Source of the DNA: DATJUF01 sp035524095
GTDB taxonomy: Bacteria > Desulfobacterota > Binatia > Binatales > Binataceae
Direction: 5' to 3'
NCBI GenBank assembly: GCA_035524095.1
Contig: DATKPK010000030.1
Location: 1-17,380 of the forward strand
DNA length: 17,380 bases
Part shown: one piece after another, positions 13,669 to 17,380 of the stretch
Position numbering within the stretch: position 1 is the first letter of the stretch
Layout: each line of letters opens with the position of its first letter
Notes under the pieces: model-generated
Database searches by the model: none
What the model was told of the DNA's origin: nothing
The model's input: only the letters and a program-made list of their open reading frames with translations
Position numbers and translations under genes: made by a program

Positions 13669-15060
13669 TTAGACCCGCACCGATTCGTCGCGCTTGGGCG
13701 CCCGCTTCAAGGCCTCGAGGTCAACGATTGCCTCATAGCTGGTGCCGTGGGTATATGGCCGCGAACCCGGCTCACGTTCAAAGGGATCGCGGATGCCAAG
13801 GCCCTTCGCGATCTCGCGTACCGCAGGCAAAACTTCCTGGCCCATCAGCCGGATACTGTTCATGCGCTGCTGCGTGGTCAAAGGGCCTTGGGCCTGGAAC
13901 AAGCCAAGCACGCCCGGATGGAGAACTTCGAGAATCAACTTCAGCTTCGGGATCACGGTTTTCGGCGTGCCGATGATGATCTGGAGGCCGTCCTGCGCCT
14001 TCTGATAATTGGCGTAGATCTTCCGCTTAGCCTCTTCGATACTGACCTGGCCCTTGCGTAGGCGCTCGCGGGTGTCGCTTTTCTCCTTGCTGCTGCCGAC
14101 ATCCTCGCGTTGCTCCTTCAGCTTCTCGGAAGTGATGCCAAGAAAGCCGTAATCAGTCGCCTGGCGGGCCAAGCGGCGAGTCGCCTCTTTCGAATTATAG
14201 CCGGGCGGAAGGGTATGCTCAGGACGCGAGAAATTGGCGGCGCCACCGCCAAACAATGCGGCCCTGCCCTGCTCCTGCGCTTCTTCTTCAGTATCGGCGA
14301 GGTGGATTTGCTGGAGGTAGCCGAAATTCTCGCTACCGGCGACATAGCCTTCGTCAGCAGCGGTCTTCTGGTAGAGGCTCCAAAGCTCGACAGTGGATTG
14401 GAGCGCGGTGCCCAAGCCGATGTATGGGTACTTATGCTGCGCGCACCATACCACCGTCTCGGCGCTGATCACGCCCGGGATCCAGATGGGAGGACGGGGC
14501 TTCTGATAAGGCAGCGCCCACGGATTGACATAACGGAAATTGAAATGCTTGCCTTCCCATCGGAAGGGGCCCGGCTTGGTCCAGCAGGCGATCACGAGGT
14601 CATGGGCCTCGTTGAAGTATTCGCGATTGTAGGCTGGATTCGCCTGATTGAAGATTTGCTCGCTACCGGCGCCGCGGACCCATCCGGGGACCAGGCGGCC
14701 TTTCGAAATCAGATCGATCTCGGCGAGTTCTTCGGCCAGCCGCACCGGATTCTTTACGACCGGCAAGGGATTGCCGAGGAGAACGATCCGCGCCTTTTTG
14801 GTAATGCGCGCGAGAATCGCGGCCTCGACGTTCATCACAGCACCCATACAGAACGGGTTGCCGTGATGCTCATTCAGCATGATGGCGTCAAAGCCAACTT
14901 CCTCGGCGTAGACGTCCTCGTCGAGGTACTCGTTGTACAGCCGCGCCCCAACCTGAGCATCGTAAAAGGTGTTGGGTACGCCAAAGAAGCTGCGATTTTT
15001 GATTACTTCGTCTTCGGGAACGTCACGATACGGACGTTCGGTGAAATACATTATGTGCAT
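13669..15060 (-). CDS. LLM-class flavin-dependent oxidoreductase (copy 2)
   Basis: A 463-residue tandem paralog of the next gene in the operon. By eye, roughly four residues in five are the same over the first 226 positions; they differ more in the C-terminal third, where this copy has a shorter, Lys/Glu/Arg-rich insertion (KLKEQREDVGSSKEKSDTRE). The same marks are present: EHH at 64-66, a GRLVPGWVRGAGSEQIFN block and WEGKHFNFRYVNPW. Differences near the likely pocket (for example PIWIPGVIS here, PIMIPGVLS in copy 1) suggest different substrate preference, or two subunits of a heteromer as in luciferase LuxAB; which one is not decidable. AAGGAG lies six bases before ATG 15060. The hydrolase gene ends 70 bases upstream. 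Confidence 0.88.
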   Translation of the reverse strand: MHIMYFTERPYRDVPEDEVIKNRSFFGVPNTFYDAQVGARLYNEYLDEDVYAEEVGFDAIMLNEHHGNPFCMGAVMNVEAAILARITKKARIVLLGNPLPVVKNPVRLAEELAEIDLISKGRLVPGWVRGAGSEQIFNQANPAYNREYFNEAHDLVIACWTKPGPFRWEGKHFNFRYVNPWALPYQKPRPPIWIPGVISAETVVWCAQHKYPYIGLGTALQSTVELWSLYQKTAADEGYVAGSENFGYLQQIHLADTEEEAQEQGRAALFGGGAANFSRPEHTLPPGYNSKEATRRLARQATDYGFLGITSEKLKEQREDVGSSKEKSDTRERLRKGQVSIEEAKRKIYANYQKAQDGLQIIIGTPKTVIPKLKLILEVLHPGVLGLFQAQGPLTTQQRMNSIRLMGQEVLPAVREIAKGLGIRDPFEREPGSRPYTHGTSYEAIVDLEALKRAPKRDESVRV

Positions 15061-15130
15061 GGCTTCTCCTTCGTGTGGATCGCGTCGGTTAGCGTATGCG
15101 TATCGCCGCTTGGCTGCTGACGCTGTCCGC

Positions 15131-15922
15131 TCAGGCCAAGAACTCGCGTATCAGCTTTAGAAACGCTTCAGGTTTCTCGATCTCAGGCCGATGGCCGCAG
15201 TCGTCAAAGACGCTCGCCTTAACGTCCGTATTCTTGAGTGCCGTTTGATAAGCTCCGCACGCGCTCACCGGTACCACGGCGTCATTTTTGCCCCAGACGA
15301 GCTGGGTCGGAAGTCCCTTAACGCCCTGCAGGAAGTATGGCAACGAAGGATTGTGCAGGATGGGATCCCATGCGATGCGTGCGGTTTCCGTGCGCGCATC
15401 CTCGAAGGCCTCGAACTGCTCCGGCGTACGCTCGCCGCCGTAGAGTTTGCGGAATTCGGGCGTCGCGTCGGCGTTATAGACCGTCGCGTTGAGCTGCGTG
15501 CCGATCGTCACCGCAAAGACGTCCATGATATCGCCTTCCGGCGCCTTTATTCCGGGAGGTGCGACCAGAACCATTTTGCGGAACTGCTTGGCGTTAGCGA
15601 CAGCCATCTCGGCGGCGGTCCAACCACCGGTCGAGAAGCCGATCACGTCGATCGGCGCGAGGTCCAGATCGCGCAATACCCAAGAGTAGAACAAACCCAA
15701 CTCGTGGAAATTGCGGATTATCTCGACGCGCGGCGATTTGCCGAAGCCGGGCTGAATCGGAATGATCAGCGTGCGGTCCTTCGCCAGCGCCTGGTGGTAG
15801 GAGAGCCAGCCGGGATGGCCAAGCTCTTCATGCAAAATCAACAACGGCTTGCCAGTGCCGCCCTTGATTATCGCGAGGTCAGTCCCCGCTACGTGGGTGA
15901 TTTCCTCAGTCCAGTCTGCCAT
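15131..15922 (-). CDS. Alpha/beta-fold hydrolase
   Basis: A serine hydrolase of about 263 residues. Counted from the farther upstream ATG (15961, 276 residues), the triad is S110 in GFSTGG, D227 in GKNDAVVP and H257 in DCGHRPEIEKPE. HEELGHPG near residue 44 replaces the usual HG oxyanion loop, and IPIQPGFGKSP is the typical strand-turn before the nucleophile. The start at 15922 (MADWTEEITHVAG) is preferred because CAACGGAGGGCTTC lies in front of it, while ATG 15961 has no ribosome site. The family includes ester, lactone and C-C bond hydrolases of aromatic ring-fission pathways. It lies between the CoA-transferase and the flavin oxidoreductases, so it probably works on an intermediate of the same pathway. 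Confidence 0.85.
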   Translation of the reverse strand: MADWTEEITHVAGTDLAIIKGGTGKPLLILHEELGHPGWLSYHQALAKDRTLIIPIQPGFGKSPRVEIIRNFHELGLFYSWVLRDLDLAPIDVIGFSTGGWTAAEMAVANAKQFRKMVLVAPPGIKAPEGDIMDVFAVTIGTQLNATVYNADATPEFRKLYGGERTPEQFEAFEDARTETARIAWDPILHNPSLPYFLQGVKGLPTQLVWGKNDAVVPVSACGAYQTALKNTDVKASVFDDCGHRPEIEKPEAFLKLIREFLA

Positions 15923-16023
15923 TAACGAAGCCCTCCGTTGCATGGCGGCGCTGGGCGCCATCGGGGTCGCATCCGCGCGCCATGGTTGTAGGCCGCAGCC
16001 GTGGCTAGCGGCTTGGATTCCGC

Positions 16024-16041
16024 CCGCGGATAGATCCGCGG
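16024..16041. repeat. Perfect 18-base palindrome between CoA-transferase and hydrolase
   Basis: CCGCGGAT and ATCCGCGG flank AG. On the minus strand it starts 27 bases after the CoA-transferase stop, inside the 145-base gap to the hydrolase. No T-run follows, so read-through is expected. It may be an intra-operon processing or stability hairpin, or an operator for an internal promoter. Confidence 0.4.
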
Positions 16042-16067
16042 CTCTAAGTTTGCCTCCTGCCGCTCGG

Positions 16068-17327
16068 TCAGGAAGCGCTGGCCAACGCCGCCACGGGCGC
16101 CGGCGCTTTGATCAAAACCTTTGCGGAATATAGCTCATTTATCGCGGCATCCGACAACCCCAACAATTCGTGCAGAATTGCTTCGTTGTCTTCGCCGACT
16201 TTAGAAGCCTTCAAATCAGTGCGCTCGGGCCAGCCGGAGAACTTCACCGGGAAGGCCGGCAGATCAAATTCGCCGAGCGACGGATCCGTCGCGCGGCGAA
16301 CGGTCTTGCGCTCGCGCAGATGCGGATGGTCCATCGCCTCTTGCAACGAGAGGACCGGCGCGCATGGGACACGCTCTTTATCGAGCGCCGCTACGACAGC
16401 GTCACGCGACGGGAAGGTCGCCATCCAATTTTCGATGATCTCTTTAAGGGCGGCGTTATTGCGTACGCGGCGTCCATTGCTGCTGAAACGGGGATCGGTC
16501 GGAAGGTCGAGCCGCCCGAGAGCCTTTGCCAACCGGCCGAACTCATGGGGCTGTACGAGCATCATTATGTAGCCGCCCGGGCATGCGTAAACGCCCGAGG
16601 GACTTCCGGTCGGATGCTGCGAGCCGTTGCGCCGTGGCTTGAAGGTCTCGCGCCGTTGCGAGAGGACCGGAACGCATAGCTCGTGCATATGAAAGTAGGT
16701 ATCGAGCAACGAGGCGTCGAGGTACTGGCCCTTACCGGTACGCGCGGCGTTGAGCAACGCATAGCCGACCGCCATCGCGGCCGCGACACCGGTTGAGACG
16801 TCGCCGATCGCCATCGTGGGGATTATCGGCGGACGATCGGGCTCGCCGAGCAGTTCCGTCACGCCGGCGAAGGACGCACCGATGAAATCGTAACCAGGGC
16901 GTTTGCTCAGCGGTCCAGTCTGACCAGTGGCTGAAACGGAGCACATCACGATTTTCGGATTGAGCTTGCTGAGTACGTCGTAACCGAAACCCATATCCGC
17001 GATGACACCGGGGGCGAAATTCTCCACCACGACGTCGATTTTCGGGATCAAGTCGAGAATCAGTTGGCGCGCTTCGGGTTTGTGCAAGTCCAGCGCGAGA
17101 CTGCGCTTGCTGTGGCTATGCTGAAAATAATAAGTACTGGTGCCGTCCTTGACGATACCCATCGTGCGGACGTGGTCGCCCTCAAGTGAGCGCTCAACCT
17201 TGATTACATCGGCACCGAGTTCGGCCATAATGCGCGTGCAGGTCGGCCCGGCCACGAAGTGAGTGAAATCGAGGACCCGATAACCCTTGAGCATCAATGC
17301 TTGTTGCTGCTGCTCCATTTTAGCCAT
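16068..17327 (-). CDS. CaiB/BaiF class III CoA-transferase
   Basis: A 419-residue enzyme of the formyl-CoA/carnitine CoA-transferase family, which moves CoA between acyl-CoA and free carboxylic acids in the cytoplasm. GYRVLDFTHFVAGPTCTRIM (15-34), ELGADVIKVER (36-46), SHSKRSLALDL (71-81), the VVVENFAPGV block and TGPLSKRPGYDFIGASFAG are family signatures. The catalytic Asp is D176 in MAIGDVSTG. GGYIMMLVQ and the C-terminal domain complete the interlocked-ring fold, and the length is normal. ATG 17327 has GGAG three bases away, rather close; ATG 17318-region M4 is an alternative. It is the first gene of the minus-strand operon and would activate an acid that the flavin oxidoreductases or the hydrolase then handle, or release CoA at the end. 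Substrate unknown. Confidence 0.92.
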   Translation of the reverse strand: MAKMEQQQQALMLKGYRVLDFTHFVAGPTCTRIMAELGADVIKVERSLEGDHVRTMGIVKDGTSTYYFQHSHSKRSLALDLHKPEARQLILDLIPKIDVVVENFAPGVIADMGFGYDVLSKLNPKIVMCSVSATGQTGPLSKRPGYDFIGASFAGVTELLGEPDRPPIIPTMAIGDVSTGVAAAMAVGYALLNAARTGKGQYLDASLLDTYFHMHELCVPVLSQRRETFKPRRNGSQHPTGSPSGVYACPGGYIMMLVQPHEFGRLAKALGRLDLPTDPRFSSNGRRVRNNAALKEIIENWMATFPSRDAVVAALDKERVPCAPVLSLQEAMDHPHLRERKTVRRATDPSLGEFDLPAFPVKFSGWPERTDLKASKVGEDNEAILHELLGLSDAAINELYSAKVLIKAPAPVAALASAS

Positions 17328-17368
17328 TGTCTCCGTCGGAATCAGAGCGCGATTAAGAATGCCGAGGC

Positions 17369-17374
17369 ATCATA
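17369..17374 (-). promoter_or_regulatory. Possible -10 box of the CoA-transferase operon
   Basis: On the minus strand TATGAT matches the -10 consensus in five of six positions, about 42 bases before the CoA-transferase ATG. Its -35 would lie outside the window. A small dyad, ATGCC-GA-GGCAT (17359-17370), overlaps it. Confidence 0.25.
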
Positions 17375-17380
17375 CTAAGG

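Noticed and set aside
14110..15120. 336-codon plus-strand ORF
   Set aside because: Lies antisense to the clear LLM oxidoreductase copy 2; long antisense frames are common in GC-rich genes and its protein matches no family.
15191..15925. 244-codon plus-strand ORF
   Set aside because: Antisense to the alpha/beta hydrolase, which has a complete catalytic triad and a ribosome site.
1..17380. CRISPR array, tRNA, rRNA or insertion sequence
   Set aside because: No regularly spaced repeats, no cloverleaf or rRNA-like stretch and no transposase frame were seen by reading; a covariance-model scan was not possible.

Overview
The window reads as a piece of chromosome from a Gram-negative bacterium with mid-to-high GC. 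The outer-membrane TonB-dependent receptor, the periplasmic di-heme cytochrome and the lipoprotein signal show a two-membrane cell. The mix of luciferase-like flavin oxidoreductases, a class III CoA-transferase, glutathione transferases and a MEDS-domain sensor is typical of metabolically versatile soil or sediment bacteria. Candidatus Binatota / Desulfobacterota-like or acidobacterial lineages are my best guess from family memory, not something the sequence proves. No rRNA, tRNA, CRISPR array, transposase or phage gene was seen.

Left part (about 1-6470): the 3' end of an unidentified gene, then a plus-strand set that looks like a metal-handling or periplasmic redox locus. It holds a very histidine-rich small protein (475-831), a TonB-dependent receptor (978-3434), a 600-residue di-heme cytochrome c peroxidase/MauG-like protein (3741-5543) and a secreted FN3-domain protein (5550-6074). 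A minus-strand lipoprotein carrying a CuA-type copper site (6066-6470) converges on it. All likely sit outside the cytoplasm except perhaps the His-rich protein. The joint function is not known to me and is the best candidate here for something undescribed.

Middle part (about 6500-9500): an anti-sigma-factor-like membrane protein that has lost its N-terminal zinc-finger region, followed by a minus-strand signalling set: PAS-histidine kinase, single-domain response regulator and MEDS-domain protein.

Right-middle (9772-12110, plus strand): a two-gene glutathione-transferase operon (a YfcG/Nu-type enzyme plus a divergent GST-like protein), then an SRPBCC/AHSA1 gene. A perfect 15-bp inverted repeat that looks like an operator lies in front of the SRPBCC gene.

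Right part (12208-17327, all minus strand): a probable four-gene operon transcribed from right to left: CaiB/BaiF CoA-transferase, alpha/beta hydrolase, and two tandemly duplicated LLM-class flavin-dependent oxidoreductases, closed by a good terminator hairpin near 12110-12154. It suggests activation, oxidation and hydrolysis of an organic acid or hydrophobic substrate; the substrate cannot be read from the sequence.
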